Below are positions 1 through 8,466 of a stretch of DNA of 64,000 bases, piece by piece (the stretch's first letter is position 1; every line of letters begins with the position of its first letter). A program made the translations under genes and the position numbers. This DNA comes from Chloroflexota bacterium (GTDB taxonomy: Bacteria; Chloroflexota; Anaerolineae; Aggregatilineales; Ch27): positions 193,523 to 257,522 of the forward strand of contig JAIOAT010000001.1 in NCBI GenBank assembly GCA_019873685.1, written 5' to 3'. Under the pieces are notes generated by a model. The model did not search any database, had not been told where the DNA came from, and worked only from the letters and a program-made list of their open reading frames with translations.

Positions 1-426
1 GGCGTTGGTGAAGCGGTCTTCATCGGCGCGGACGAGCAGGAACTGCTCGAGCATCATGTAGGGGTCGGAGAAGTCGATGACCTCGTCGCGTTCGGCGGTG
101 ATGGTGATGCCATCCATACCGATCTCGAACTGGCCTTCAGCGACAGCGGGGATCATGGCATCCCAGCCGATCAGGTTCCATTCGACGACGCAGTTGAGGC
201 GGCGGCAGATTTCCTCCATGGCCTCGTATTCCCAGCCCATGGCTTCGCCGGTAGTCGGGTCTTCGAAGTTGAGTGGCATGTAGCCGTTCTCGGTCACCGC
301 TACCACCGTCCGCCCACCCAGATCGGGCAAATCGCCCCACTGGGCCTGAGCGGTTGGCTGCGGCGCAAGGCTAAACAGCAAGGCAAACGCAGTCAATAGC
401 ACGGCAACACGGGTGTAACGCGGCAT
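1..426 (-). CDS. Amino-acid ABC transporter substrate-binding protein (family 3), C-terminal part outside window
   Basis: Seen: an open frame of 142 codons running off the left edge, starting at ATG 426 behind a GAGGAAAGAGG ribosome site. Residues 1-28 form a Sec signal peptide (hydrophobic VLLTAFALLF core, cleavage near AQA). The mature start, GRTVVAVTENGYMPLNF, followed by a GWEYEAMEEICRRLN segment and EGQFEIGMDGITITAERDE, is the ordinary beginning of an extracellular solute-binding protein family 3 domain. Family knowledge: such proteins deliver amino acids or similar polar solutes to an ABC permease. The permease and ATPase would lie to the left. The ligand cannot be told from this fragment. 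Nothing abnormal is visible apart from the truncation by the window. Confidence 0.85.
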   Translation of the reverse strand, partial: MPRYTRVAVLLTAFALLFSLAPQPTAQAQWGDLPDLGGRTVVAVTENGYMPLNFEDPTTGEAMGWEYEAMEEICRRLNCVVEWNLIGWDAMIPAVAEGQFEIGMDGITITAERDEVIDFSDPYMMLEQFLLVRADEDRFTNA

Positions 427-522
427 CCTCTTTCCTCCTCAGGCATCTCAGAGCCTCGCTGAATGGTTCTTCGTCGTATCCCAGACCTATGTTACCACCG
501 GATGCGAGCTTTCCAAACGGCT

Positions 523-1452
523 CTAGACGACCGGATCGGTTGAACGCACGAGGTGGAGACCTGCAGCCTGGTAGCTCGCCAGGGCCGCCGTGGCAAGTTG
601 CTCAAAGTCGATCTGGGGATGGACGACCGAAGACGTGCAGTCGATCAGTACGTGTAGACGCTGGATCACTCCCGGGCGATCAGCGAAATACCGCATAAGC
701 GAGCTGACCGTCTCCAGAACGCAGTGACTCTTGGCCTGCCCGGCAATGTAGATGCGGTCGTAGGTGGCCAGCATTTCCATGAATGGGATATTCAGTTCGC
801 CGCCGCGTTCGCTTTCCTCCGGGATTTTGACTTCCGGTTCGACAATGGAGTAGTGTTCCGTCCTGGCCAGAAAGCCCTTGGCAAGAAAGTGGGGCTGCGC
901 ACCGCGCGCTGCGGCGTGATAAGCGATGGCTTCGTAGAGGGCAGGAGTGATGGCCTGACCGGGCGTGCCGATCATGGTGTGGTAGGGCCAGATCATCAGC
1001 GTCTTCTTGGCTTCGCGTTCCAGTCGCTCTACATACTGGACTGACCACGCTGGCTCGATCAGCGGCCGCCAGCGCCCTGCCTGTACATCTGCGGCGGTGA
1101 TCGCTGTGAACGGGGCGGGCGCGCGGCCATCCGGGTCAGCCCACCAGGTGGGATAAAAAATCTGTAGCGGCATGTGGCTGTCCAGCGAAGCGGCAATGGT
1201 CGTGATGTGCCCCAGGTTGCGGAACAGCCATTCAATGGTGCGGCGGGTATCATCCACTGCGCCCGGCACGGCCAGAGCACCGTCCGGGTGGATGAAGTCA
1301 ACCTGGGTATCGACCAGGATCAGGAGCGTACGGTAGCGATCGTCGGCTGCCGGCGCTGTCCGCGCGGCTAGCCCGGCGGCAATGGCCGCCGTTGTATCAG
1401 GTGTGTAGAGCGTGCCCACGCGGTCAGGGTTGTAGAAGGCAGGAAAACTCAT
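523..1452 (-). CDS. Nicotinamidase/isochorismatase-like cysteine hydrolase
   Basis: 309 aa, start ATG 1452 after a GGAGAGAGTC ribosome site. The isochorismatase-like fold is recognisable: LLILVDTQVDF near residue 42 carries the catalytic Asp48, FLAKGF the probable catalytic Lys192, and GQAKSHCVLETV the nucleophile Cys244, a D-K-C triad. SLDSHMP (D91, H93) sits where nicotinamidases bind metal, and WPYHTMIGTPG resembles the WPVHC-QGTPG segment of that family. The protein is longer than typical PncA (about 200 aa), with an N-terminal extension of some 40 residues and extra insertions, so the substrate may be another amide. Downstream of it on the same strand is an amino-acid binding protein; upstream is a dipeptide epimerase. 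A salvage role is possible but not shown. Confidence 0.75.
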   Translation of the reverse strand: MSFPAFYNPDRVGTLYTPDTTAAIAAGLAARTAPAADDRYRTLLILVDTQVDFIHPDGALAVPGAVDDTRRTIEWLFRNLGHITTIAASLDSHMPLQIFYPTWWADPDGRAPAPFTAITAADVQAGRWRPLIEPAWSVQYVERLEREAKKTLMIWPYHTMIGTPGQAITPALYEAIAYHAAARGAQPHFLAKGFLARTEHYSIVEPEVKIPEESERGGELNIPFMEMLATYDRIYIAGQAKSHCVLETVSSLMRYFADRPGVIQRLHVLIDCTSSVVHPQIDFEQLATAALASYQAAGLHLVRSTDPVV

Positions 1453-1520
1453 GGCGACTCTCTCCTCTCAACCGGTGAATGCACCGGAGCTAGTCAGCGT
1501 GTGCTTATTCGGATATGTTG

Positions 1521-2552
1521 TCAGGCGTGTTCCTGAGAGTGGCGATGGACACCCAGACCGGGTGCATCTGGCAGATGGAGCCGACCATTGTCCCAGATTA
1601 CACCGCCCTCATAAGGATCATTTGTGACCGTCAGGAAACCGTCCAGATCAGCGAAATCGACCAGCGGGGCCAGATGCGCTGCCGCCGTCACACCAACAGT
1701 GCTTTCAATCATGCAGCCGAGCATCACCTTCATGCCCAGCGTCCGGGCCAGGGCGATCATGCGGCGCGCCTCGCGCAGGCCGCCACACTTGGCCAGCTTG
1801 ATGTTGATGCCATCCGCTGCACCGTGTAGCGGAAGGATGTCTCGCGAGTCGTGGATCGATTCGTCGGCGATCAGCGGCGGCATTCCCGCCGGGAGTCGTC
1901 TGGCCAGTGTGTGCCAGCCGGTGATGTCGTGCCGGGCAAGCGGCTGCTCAATGAACATGAGGTCGTATGCTGCCAGGCGCGGGATGATCTCCGCTGCCTG
2001 ATCGACCGTCCAGGCGGCGTTTGCATCAACACAGAGGCGGGCGTTGCTTTCCTCCCTGGCCATGCGCACCAGCGCCTCATCTCCTTCCAGTGTACCGGTA
2101 CCCAGTTTGATCTTGAGCAGTGGATAGCGGGCTGCTTCCTGTACTCGTTGGCGAAATTCGTTTTCCTCGGCCATGCTGATCGTGAACGTACTGTACGGAG
2201 CGCGGGCCGGGTTGAGACCCCAGAGGCGATAAAGGGGCTGGCCAAGTGTTTGCGCCCAGAGGTCATGCAGGGCGATTTCGATGGCAGCGCGGGCCGGGGC
2301 TGGCCCCTCCGGCAGGGCATCCAGAATGTCCTCGATGAAGCGGATATCGGTGTCAAGCGCCTGCTGCGTCCGTTGATCGCATACGTAGGCCAGTACATCG
2401 GGAACCTGAGCGGGGTAGTAGGGTGTGATGGCGGCCACCCCAACGCCGCTGTCGACGTGAACCAGTACATTGTTACGTTCAGTGCTGGTGCCGTGAGCAA
2501 TGCGGAAAGGGGTGCTCAGGCGCAGGAAAACCGGTTCGGCCTGGATGCGCAT
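1521..2552 (-). CDS. Dipeptide epimerase, enolase superfamily (L-Ala-D/L-Glu epimerase type)
   Basis: 343 aa from ATG 2552, preceded by GGAGAG six bases upstream; the frame is open further upstream but without a ribosome site. Enolase-superfamily catalytic residues are all present: K147-x-K149 in LLKIKLG, metal ligands D176 (CVDAN), E202 (FIEQP) and D230 (IADES), and K252 in INIKLAKCGG. The ADLDGF motif near residue 302 is the signature seen in Ala-Glu and related dipeptide epimerases, which invert the second residue of a dipeptide released from peptidoglycan or protein. The exact dipeptide is not predictable. Nearby genes (amino-acid binding protein, cysteine hydrolase) fit scavenging of amino compounds. 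A -10-like element lies upstream at 2596-2601. Confidence 0.85.
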   Translation of the reverse strand: MRIQAEPVFLRLSTPFRIAHGTSTERNNVLVHVDSGVGVAAITPYYPAQVPDVLAYVCDQRTQQALDTDIRFIEDILDALPEGPAPARAAIEIALHDLWAQTLGQPLYRLWGLNPARAPYSTFTISMAEENEFRQRVQEAARYPLLKIKLGTGTLEGDEALVRMAREESNARLCVDANAAWTVDQAAEIIPRLAAYDLMFIEQPLARHDITGWHTLARRLPAGMPPLIADESIHDSRDILPLHGAADGINIKLAKCGGLREARRMIALARTLGMKVMLGCMIESTVGVTAAAHLAPLVDFADLDGFLTVTNDPYEGGVIWDNGRLHLPDAPGLGVHRHSQEHA

Positions 2553-2576
2553 GATGCTCTCCTTTGTTGCGCATAA

Positions 2577-2601
2577 GACTCCTGCTAGCGGAGTCATTAT
2601 A
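2577..2601 (-). promoter_or_regulatory. Putative promoter -10 with adjoining inverted repeat before the dipeptide epimerase gene
   Basis: On the minus strand TATAAT occurs at 2601-2596. Immediately downstream, where transcription would begin, is the inverted repeat GACTCC (2577-2582) / GGAGTC (2590-2595) with a 7-base loop. No convincing -35 is seen at 16-18 bases. The repeat could be an operator over the start point or a 5-prime hairpin in the mRNA. Confidence 0.35.
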
Positions 2602-2705
2602 ACGTGAGTAATGTCAGGTGAGGGTGTGCCTTTAGAGGCTGCCACAGGCCTGGCGGAGATGTTATTGTTGGAATATCCGTCAGTGTTATTGTCTGGAGGT
2701 ATTCC

Positions 2706-3578
2706 ATGCAGCAGGATCTCACTGAAGCGTTTGTGGAGCTGATCCGCCGGGCTTCCACTGACCTGCCACCTGATGTTGAGGAGGCCCTGCGTGAGGCCTA
2801 TAACCGGGAAGAAGAAGGCTCGGCGGCGCAGAGTGTCTTCAGCAGCATTCTGGAAAATGTCACCCTGGCTCGCCAGCATTCGACGCCAGTGTGCCAGGAC
2901 ACGGGCACGCCGATTTTCTATGTACACTATCCTTTCGGCTGGTCCACGCTGAAGCTGCGGGAACAGATCCGGACGGCGGTTCAGGAGGCCACCCGACGCT
3001 CGTACCTGCGTCCCAATGCCGTCGACAGCCTGACGGACCGTAATAGCGGGGACAATACCGGGCAGGACTTCCCGGTCATCCACTTTGAGGAGTGGGAAGA
3101 AGACTATCTCCAGGTTGATCTGACTCTTAAAGGCGGCGGATGCGAGAATGTGGGGATTCAGTATTCACTGCCGGATAGCCGCCTGAAGGCCGGGCGGGAC
3201 CTGGAAGGCGTGCGCAAAGCCGCGCTGGATGCTGTGGTCAAGGCGCAGGGACAGGGGTGTGCGCCGGGCATTCTGGGGATTGCCATCGGGGGCGACCGGG
3301 GCACCGGCTATGAGGTTTCCAAGGAGCAGTTTATCCGCAAGATCGGGGAGCGCAGCGACATTCCAGAGGTGGCAGCGCTGGAAGAGCGGCTCAAAGAGGA
3401 AGCCAACTCTCTGGGCATTGGCCCGATGGGTTTCGGCGGCAAGACCACCGTGCTGGATGTTCAGATTGGGGCGGCGCACCGGCTGCCGGCCAGCTACTTT
3501 GTGACGGTGTCCTACATGTGCTGGGCCTGCCGCAGGAACCGGATGATCGTGCGTGACGGTCAGGTGTCGTACCAGTAG
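2706..3578 (+). CDS. Class I fumarate hydratase, alpha (N-terminal) subunit
   Basis: 290 aa, ATG 2706 with GGAGG seven bases upstream. It matches the alpha part of two-subunit iron-sulfur fumarases (Fe-S hydro-lyase, TtdA/FumA N-terminal family). Three cysteines in conserved settings, HSTPVCQDTGTP, GGGCENVG and GQGCAPGILGIAIGGD, would hold the oxygen-sensitive 4Fe-4S cluster. The enzyme hydrates fumarate to malate in the TCA cycle or its reductive branch. The beta subunit follows 19 bases downstream, so the two are certainly one transcript. Tartrate dehydratase is the main alternative within the family; the company of an aspartase/fumarase-type lyase favours C4-dicarboxylate metabolism. Confidence 0.9.
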   Translation: MQQDLTEAFVELIRRASTDLPPDVEEALREAYNREEEGSAAQSVFSSILENVTLARQHSTPVCQDTGTPIFYVHYPFGWSTLKLREQIRTAVQEATRRSYLRPNAVDSLTDRNSGDNTGQDFPVIHFEEWEEDYLQVDLTLKGGGCENVGIQYSLPDSRLKAGRDLEGVRKAALDAVVKAQGQGCAPGILGIAIGGDRGTGYEVSKEQFIRKIGERSDIPEVAALEERLKEEANSLGIGPMGFGGKTTVLDVQIGAAHRLPASYFVTVSYMCWACRRNRMIVRDGQVSYQ

Positions 3579-3597
3579 GAGAAAGCGAGCGACGAGC

Positions 3598-4215
3598 ATG
3601 ATCAGGCTGCAAACCCCCATCTCAGAAGAGCAAATCCGCGCCCTGCACACGGGCGATGTCGTCCAGTTGAACGGTATTGTGGTCACAGCGCGTGATGCTG
3701 CTCACAAGCTGATGATCGAGAACTTCATCAAGACGCCGGAGATCAAGCGCCCGGAGCTATACGCCCGCCTCAAGCCGCTGCTGGAAGGCGGGGTGATCTA
3801 TCATTGTGGCCCGGTGGTGGCCCAGAATCCGGATGGCAGTTATCGTTTTGTGGCTGCCGGGCCGACGACCAGCATCCGCGAGGAACCGTACGAAGCGGAT
3901 GTCATCGGCCATTTCAAAGTGCGTGCGATCATCGGCAAAGGCGGCATGGGTGCCAGGACGCTGGCTGGCTGCAAGGAACACGGCGCTGTGTACCTGCATG
4001 CAGTTGGCGGCGCGGCGACCCTGATCGCGGCGACGGTCGAGAAGGTTGAGGATGTCCTGCTCAAGGACGAACTGGGCGTGCCAGAAGCCTTCTGGGTAAT
4101 CCGCGTCAAGAACTGGGAGCTGGTCGTAACGATGGACTCCCACGGCAACAGCTTGCATGACCAGATCCAGGCGGCCTCCGAGCAGCGCTTCAAGGAACTG
4201 GTCGGGCTGGCCTGA
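3598..4215 (+). CDS. Class I fumarate hydratase, beta (C-terminal) subunit
   Basis: 205 aa from ATG 3598; an in-frame GTG at 3553 would overlap the alpha gene and is less likely. The family hallmarks are visible: LHTGDVVQLNGIVVTARDAAHK at the start, YHCGPVV, the AAGPTTSIREEPYEAD substrate-site segment, and IIGKGGMG before GAVYLHAVGGAA. This is the swivelling domain that closes over the substrate in class I fumarases and L-tartrate dehydratases. It acts with the upstream alpha subunit in the cytoplasm. The unit ends at a strong intrinsic terminator (4252-4308), so the pair forms a bicistronic operon. Usual length for the family. Confidence 0.9.
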   Translation: MIRLQTPISEEQIRALHTGDVVQLNGIVVTARDAAHKLMIENFIKTPEIKRPELYARLKPLLEGGVIYHCGPVVAQNPDGSYRFVAAGPTTSIREEPYEADVIGHFKVRAIIGKGGMGARTLAGCKEHGAVYLHAVGGAATLIAATVEKVEDVLLKDELGVPEAFWVIRVKNWELVVTMDSHGNSLHDQIQAASEQRFKELVGLA

Positions 4216-4251
4216 GCCGCTTGCATGACCGGCGGGTGTAACTTCTCGTTG

Positions 4252-4308
4252 CGCCCGGCAGAGGCGTCCCGCTGATCTAGGTGTGGGATTGCCCTGCCGG
4301 GCGTTTTT
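4252..4308 (+). terminator. Intrinsic terminator after the fumarase genes
   Basis: Ten-base stem CGCCCGGCAG (4252-4261) / CTGCCGGGCG (4294-4303) followed by TTTTT. The loop is long (32 bases). It lies 36 bases after the beta-subunit stop. Confidence 0.8.
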
Positions 4309-4395
4309 CGTTTGTAGCCGACACCACGTAGTTGTTGGCATCACCCTGGTGCGCTAGACTTACACATAAATCGGACTGAAATTATCAGGAGTGCA

Positions 4396-5847
4396 GTGAA
4401 GAAGATGGGCGCTGTTCGCGTGGAGAGGGATTCACTTGGCGAAGTGCTGGTTCCTGCCGGGGCGCTCTATGGCGCGCAGACGCAGCGGGCGGTTGAGAAT
4501 TTCCCCGTCAGCGGTATGCACTGTTACCCCGCGTTCATCTGGGCAATGGCGGTGATCAAGCGTGCGGCAGCAGAAGTCAACCGGGATCTGGGACTGTTCC
4601 GGGATGTGCAGGTCGGCGGGAGAGTCATTCGGGGGGAAGAACTGGCTGCGGCGGTGATGGCCGCGGCGGATGAAGTGGTTGCCGGTCAGTGGCACGACCA
4701 ATTCGTGGTTGATCCTTTTCAAGCTGGCGCCGGTACCAGCCAGAACATGAACACCAACGAGGTCATCGCCAACCGGGCGAACCAGTTGCTGGGCTTTGCC
4801 GTGGACGATCCGGTCAAGCCGGTTAATCCCAATGATCATGTCAATATGGCTCAGTCAACCAATGACACCATCCCGACCGCTATCCGGCTGGGCGTACTTT
4901 GGCGGTTAGATGAACTGGAGGAGGTGTTGCGTGGCCTTCAGCATGCGCTGGAGGAGAAGGCGGCAGCTTTTGATGATGTTGTGAAGAGCGGGCGGACGCA
5001 TCTTCAGGATGCCGTCCCGGTGCGGCTAGGGCAGGAGTTTGGCGCCTATGCCAGGGCTGTGGAGCGCAATATTGAGAAGATCGAGATGGCGGCGGAGGGC
5101 CTGCGGCGGCTGGGCATCGGCGGTACAGCGATCGGTACCGGCCTCAATGCTCACCCGGAATACCATAGTCGCATGATCAGAACGCTGTCTCGTCTAACCG
5201 GTTTCCGGCTGTACGAGAGCGACAATCTCTTTGAGTCGATGCAGTCCATGCAGGATGCCGTGTTCTTCTCCGGAGCGATGAGAGCGCTGGCGCAGGATTT
5301 GACGCGCATCGCCAACGACTTCCGCCTGCTGAGTAGCGGCCCCACTACCGGCCTGGATGAGATCCGGCTGCCGATGGTGCAGCCCGGCTCCAGCATCATG
5401 CCCGGCAAAGTCAATCCAGTGCTGGCGGAGATGTTGAACATGGCCATGTACCATGTGATGGGCAATGATCTGACGGTGATGCTGGCCGGGCAGGCGGGGC
5501 AACTTGAACTGAATGTGATGATGCCTATTCTGGCTCATAACCTGTTTGAGATGATGCATGTAACGATCGGGGCGGTGCGCGTCTTTACGGAAAAGTGTGT
5601 GGTTGGCCTCACGGCCAACCGTGAAAAGGCAGAGGGCTGGCTGGCGAAAAACCCGATTCTGGTGACTGCGCTCAATCCCATTATCGGCTATCTCAAAGGG
5701 GCCGAAGTGGCCAAGAAGGCCATGGCTGAGAACAAACCGGTGAAGCAAGTGGTTGTGGAACTGGGCTATATGACTGCCGAGGAAGCAGAGGCGGTGTTGA
5801 ATCCCCGCGCGATGACCGAGGGCGGTATTCGCGACGCTGGCGTCTGA
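4396..5847 (+). CDS. Aspartase/class II fumarase family lyase, probably aspartate ammonia-lyase
   Basis: 483 aa from GTG 4396; ATG 4405 is the alternative (AGGAG at 4387-4391 lies 4 or 13 bases away). The superfamily signature GSSIMPGKVNP is intact, as are SGRTHLQDAVPVRLGQEF and GTSQNMNTNEVIANRANQLLG. The stretch after the signature, GQAGQLELNVMMPILAHNLFE, resembles aspartases (AGQLQLNVMEP) more than FumC, whereas DHVNMAQSTNDTIPTA is intermediate. Family knowledge: the reaction is reversible release of fumarate from aspartate or from malate. A class I fumarase just upstream makes a second fumarase less necessary, which supports aspartase. Separated from those genes by a terminator, so probably its own transcript, ending at the 5869 terminator. 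Confidence 0.8.
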   Translation: MKKMGAVRVERDSLGEVLVPAGALYGAQTQRAVENFPVSGMHCYPAFIWAMAVIKRAAAEVNRDLGLFRDVQVGGRVIRGEELAAAVMAAADEVVAGQWHDQFVVDPFQAGAGTSQNMNTNEVIANRANQLLGFAVDDPVKPVNPNDHVNMAQSTNDTIPTAIRLGVLWRLDELEEVLRGLQHALEEKAAAFDDVVKSGRTHLQDAVPVRLGQEFGAYARAVERNIEKIEMAAEGLRRLGIGGTAIGTGLNAHPEYHSRMIRTLSRLTGFRLYESDNLFESMQSMQDAVFFSGAMRALAQDLTRIANDFRLLSSGPTTGLDEIRLPMVQPGSSIMPGKVNPVLAEMLNMAMYHVMGNDLTVMLAGQAGQLELNVMMPILAHNLFEMMHVTIGAVRVFTEKCVVGLTANREKAEGWLAKNPILVTALNPIIGYLKGAEVAKKAMAENKPVKQVVVELGYMTAEEAEAVLNPRAMTEGGIRDAGV

Positions 5848-5868
5848 GTCCGTATTTCGGCGGGTAGG

Positions 5869-5906
5869 AGGTGGGACGGCTGATGGGGAGCCGTCCCACC
5901 TTTCTT
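5869..5906. terminator. Bidirectional terminator between convergent genes
   Basis: Perfect 13-base inverted repeat AGGTGGGACGGCT (5869-5881) / AGCCGTCCCACCT (5889-5901), loop of 7. T-rich on the plus strand (TTCTT). It sits between the convergent lyase and trehalose synthase genes and can serve both. Confidence 0.75.
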
Positions 5907-5913
5907 GCCAGGC

Positions 5914-7521
5914 CTACGCGCCAGTGGCAGACGCCAACCAGCGAAAGGCGTATGGTGGAAGAGTCAGCGGTTCGCTCGTTGTGATCTGTTCACCGGTCAG
6001 GATATCGATAGCCAGGGCGGGCATGGTGGGGGGAAGGGATAGCCTGACGGTCACGTCCGCCAGATTATGCAGGATCAGCAGATTCTGATCAGGGCTGGTG
6101 CGCCAGAAGACCAGCGTTGACAGCGGGGCATCCTCAACCCAGTGGAGCTTCCCCTCGGCCAGGGCAGGCTGCTGTTTGCGAACGTGAATCATATGCCGGA
6201 TGCGGTTGAGGAGCGAGTCTGGATCCGCCTTCTGGGCAGCGACGTTGACGCGGCGGTAACCGTAGACCTCGTCATCGATCACCGGCGCATAGAGCTGGTA
6301 CGAGGGCGCACTGGAGAACCCAGCGTTGGGCCCGGAGTCCCATTGCATGGGGGTGCGGACACCATTGCGATCAGGTAGATGGATGTTGTCACCCATCCCG
6401 ATCTGGTCACCGTAGTACAACACTGGCGTGCCGGGCAGCGTGAACAGCATCGAATACATGAGCAGGATTTTACGGCGATCGTTGTTCATCAGCGGCGCCA
6501 GCCGGCGGCGGATGCCCAGGTTGAGGCGCATACGTGGTTCCGGTGCATAGGTGTTCCACATGAACTCGCGTTCTTCCGGGGTGACCATCTCCAGGGTTAG
6601 CTCATCGTGGTTGCGCAGGAAAGTCCCCCACTGGCAGCCGGGGGGGATTTCCGGAGTTTCCGCGAGGATGTCCACGATTGATGTGCGGTCCTGGCGAGCC
6701 AGCGCCATGTACAGACGGGGCATGAGGGGGAAGTGGAAATTCATGTGGAATTCGTCGCCGTTGCCAAAGTAAGGCAGGGTGTCACGCGGCCACTGGTTGG
6801 CTTCGGCGAGCAAAATCGTGCCCGGATAGTGATCGTCCATGAAGCGCCGGATACGCTTGCAGTACTCGTGCGTTTCTGGCAGGTTCTCGCAATTGGTGCC
6901 TTCACGCTCGAAGAGGTACGGTACGGCGTCGACGCGGAAGCCATCTACCCCCAGATCAAGCCAGTACTTGATGACGTCCAGCATGGCCTGTTGAACTGCC
7001 GGACTGTCGTAATTCAGGTCGGGCTGGCTGCTATAAAAGCGGTGCCAGTAGTATTGCTGGCTGACAGGATCAAGCGCCCAGTTGGAGGTTTCAGTATCCA
7101 AGAAGATGATGCGGGCGTCAGCGTAGCGAGAAGGCGTATCGCTCCAGACGTAGTAATCGCGCAGGCGCGACTGCCGCGATTGGCGGGCGATCCGGAACCA
7201 GGGGTGCTGATCCGACGTGTGATTCATCACCAGATCGGGGATGATACGCATCCCGCGCCGGTGCACCTCATCGACCACCAGGCGGAACTCTTCGATGGTC
7301 CCATAGTTGGGGTGGATGCCGTAGTAACTGGAAATGTCATAGCCGTCATCTTTCAGCGGCGAGGGATAGATCGGCGTGATCCAGATGCAATCCACACCCA
7401 GCCATTCCAGGTAGTCCAGTCGCTCCAGAATTCCGGCGAAATCGCCCCAGCCGTCGCCATTGCCATCAGCGAAGGCGCGGGGATAAAGCTCATAGAAGAC
7501 CGCATTGGTGTACCAGGCCAT
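5914..7521 (-). CDS. treS: Trehalose synthase (maltose alpha-D-glucosyltransferase), GH13
   Basis: 535 aa, ATG 7521 with AAGGAAG about ten bases upstream. A GH13 TIM barrel of the trehalose synthase type: YELYPRAFADGNGDGWGDF at the start, nucleophile D198 in GFRVDAVPYL, acid/base E240 in LLAEANQWP, and transition-state Asp307 in FLRNHDELTLEM. The segment FEREGTNCENLPETHEYCK is distinctive of TreS. The enzyme interconverts maltose and trehalose in the cytoplasm. No fused maltokinase domain follows. It lies at the end of a cassette with a sugar ABC importer and a LacI-type regulator, which suggests the importer brings in maltose or trehalose. A terminator at 7546-7584 stands between the permease gene and treS, so treS may depend on readthrough or its own promoter. 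Confidence 0.9.
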   Translation of the reverse strand: MAWYTNAVFYELYPRAFADGNGDGWGDFAGILERLDYLEWLGVDCIWITPIYPSPLKDDGYDISSYYGIHPNYGTIEEFRLVVDEVHRRGMRIIPDLVMNHTSDQHPWFRIARQSRQSRLRDYYVWSDTPSRYADARIIFLDTETSNWALDPVSQQYYWHRFYSSQPDLNYDSPAVQQAMLDVIKYWLDLGVDGFRVDAVPYLFEREGTNCENLPETHEYCKRIRRFMDDHYPGTILLAEANQWPRDTLPYFGNGDEFHMNFHFPLMPRLYMALARQDRTSIVDILAETPEIPPGCQWGTFLRNHDELTLEMVTPEEREFMWNTYAPEPRMRLNLGIRRRLAPLMNNDRRKILLMYSMLFTLPGTPVLYYGDQIGMGDNIHLPDRNGVRTPMQWDSGPNAGFSSAPSYQLYAPVIDDEVYGYRRVNVAAQKADPDSLLNRIRHMIHVRKQQPALAEGKLHWVEDAPLSTLVFWRTSPDQNLLILHNLADVTVRLSLPPTMPALAIDILTGEQITTSEPLTLPPYAFRWLASATGA

Positions 7522-7545
7522 AGGACTTTGACTTCCTTGTTGCAG

Positions 7546-7584
7546 AAAAACACCGGCACACTCCAGCGGAAGAAGGTGCCGGTG
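7546..7584 (-). terminator. Intrinsic terminator between permease gene and treS
   Basis: On the minus strand a nine-base stem CACCGGCAC / GTGCCGGTG (7584-7576 and 7559-7551) is followed directly by TTTTT. It lies 33 bases beyond the permease stop and 24 bases before the treS start, inside an otherwise co-directional cluster. Confidence 0.8.
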
Positions 7585-7617
7585 ACCGATTATACAACAG
7601 TCATTGAACCGCTTCAG

Positions 7618-8466
7618 CTATCCTTTGACTGCGCCGGCGGTCAGGCCAGCGACAATCCGGTTCTGGAAGATCAACACCAGGGCCAACAGCGGCAATGTGA
7701 CTACCATGGCCGCCGCCATGACCTCGGCGATCGGCTCTTCGCGGGCGATACGGCCAGAGAACAGGGCGATGGCAACCGGAACAGTGCGCGCGCTAGGGTT
7801 GGTCATAGTAAAGGTCAGGGCGAACAGGTACTCGTTCCAGGCAGCGATGAAGGCCAGCAGGCCGGTTGTCACCAGGGCAGGAGCCGTCAATGGCAGGAGG
7901 ATCATGCGGAAAGTCTGGAAGGTGGTCGCGCCGTCAACCAGCGCTGCCTGCTCGATCTCCTTGGGCAGGCCCCGGAAGAAGCTGGTGAGCACCCAGACGG
8001 TAAAAGGCAGGGTGAAGATCGGGTACGAGATGATCAGGGATAGCTGCGATCCGAAGACGCCCAGGTCCCTGACGATGGCAAACAGGCCTGAAAGGACGGA
8101 AATCTGCGGGAACATGGTCATGGAGAGCACAGCGTACAGCATGGCTGTGCGCCCGCGAAACCGCAGCCGACCCAGTGCATATGCCGCAAACGAGCCAACC
8201 ACCAGGGCCAGGAGAACCGTCGTCGCCGAGACAATGGCGGAGTTACCCAGAGCGCGGATGAACTCATCATTCTGGAAAACGCCCTGGTAATTGATCAGCG
8301 TCGGGTTACGCGGCAGGTACGAGGCTGGCTCCATGATCTCCTGTTCGCTCTTGAACGAGGAGTTGAGCGCCCAGTAGAAGGGGAATAGCGTGTAGACGGC
8401 AATGACGATCACCAGCAACCAGAATCCCACACGTCCCAACAGGTGGCGTAACGCTTTGGCTGTCAT
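7618..8466 (-). CDS. Sugar ABC transporter permease, MalG type
   Basis: 282 aa with six predicted membrane segments, beginning with VGFWLLVIVIAVYTLFPFYWAL. The cytoplasmic coupling loop EIEQAALVDGATTFQTFRMI is the EAA motif by which MalG-like permeases contact the ATPase. The ATG at 8466 overlaps the stop of the upstream permease by four bases (ATGA), implying translational coupling. With the larger permease it forms the heterodimeric channel of a CUT1-family disaccharide importer. No ATPase gene is present in the cassette, so a shared MsmK-like ATPase elsewhere is likely. The trehalose synthase and LacI-type genes suggest a trehalose/maltose substrate. Confidence 0.88.
   Translation of the reverse strand: MTAKALRHLLGRVGFWLLVIVIAVYTLFPFYWALNSSFKSEQEIMEPASYLPRNPTLINYQGVFQNDEFIRALGNSAIVSATTVLLALVVGSFAAYALGRLRFRGRTAMLYAVLSMTMFPQISVLSGLFAIVRDLGVFGSQLSLIISYPIFTLPFTVWVLTSFFRGLPKEIEQAALVDGATTFQTFRMILLPLTAPALVTTGLLAFIAAWNEYLFALTFTMTNPSARTVPVAIALFSGRIAREEPIAEVMAAAMVVTLPLLALVLIFQNRIVAGLTAGAVKG

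Noticed and set aside
6733-8043. 436-codon plus-strand frame across treS and the permease gene
   Set aside because: Spans two real minus-strand genes and the terminator between them; shadow.
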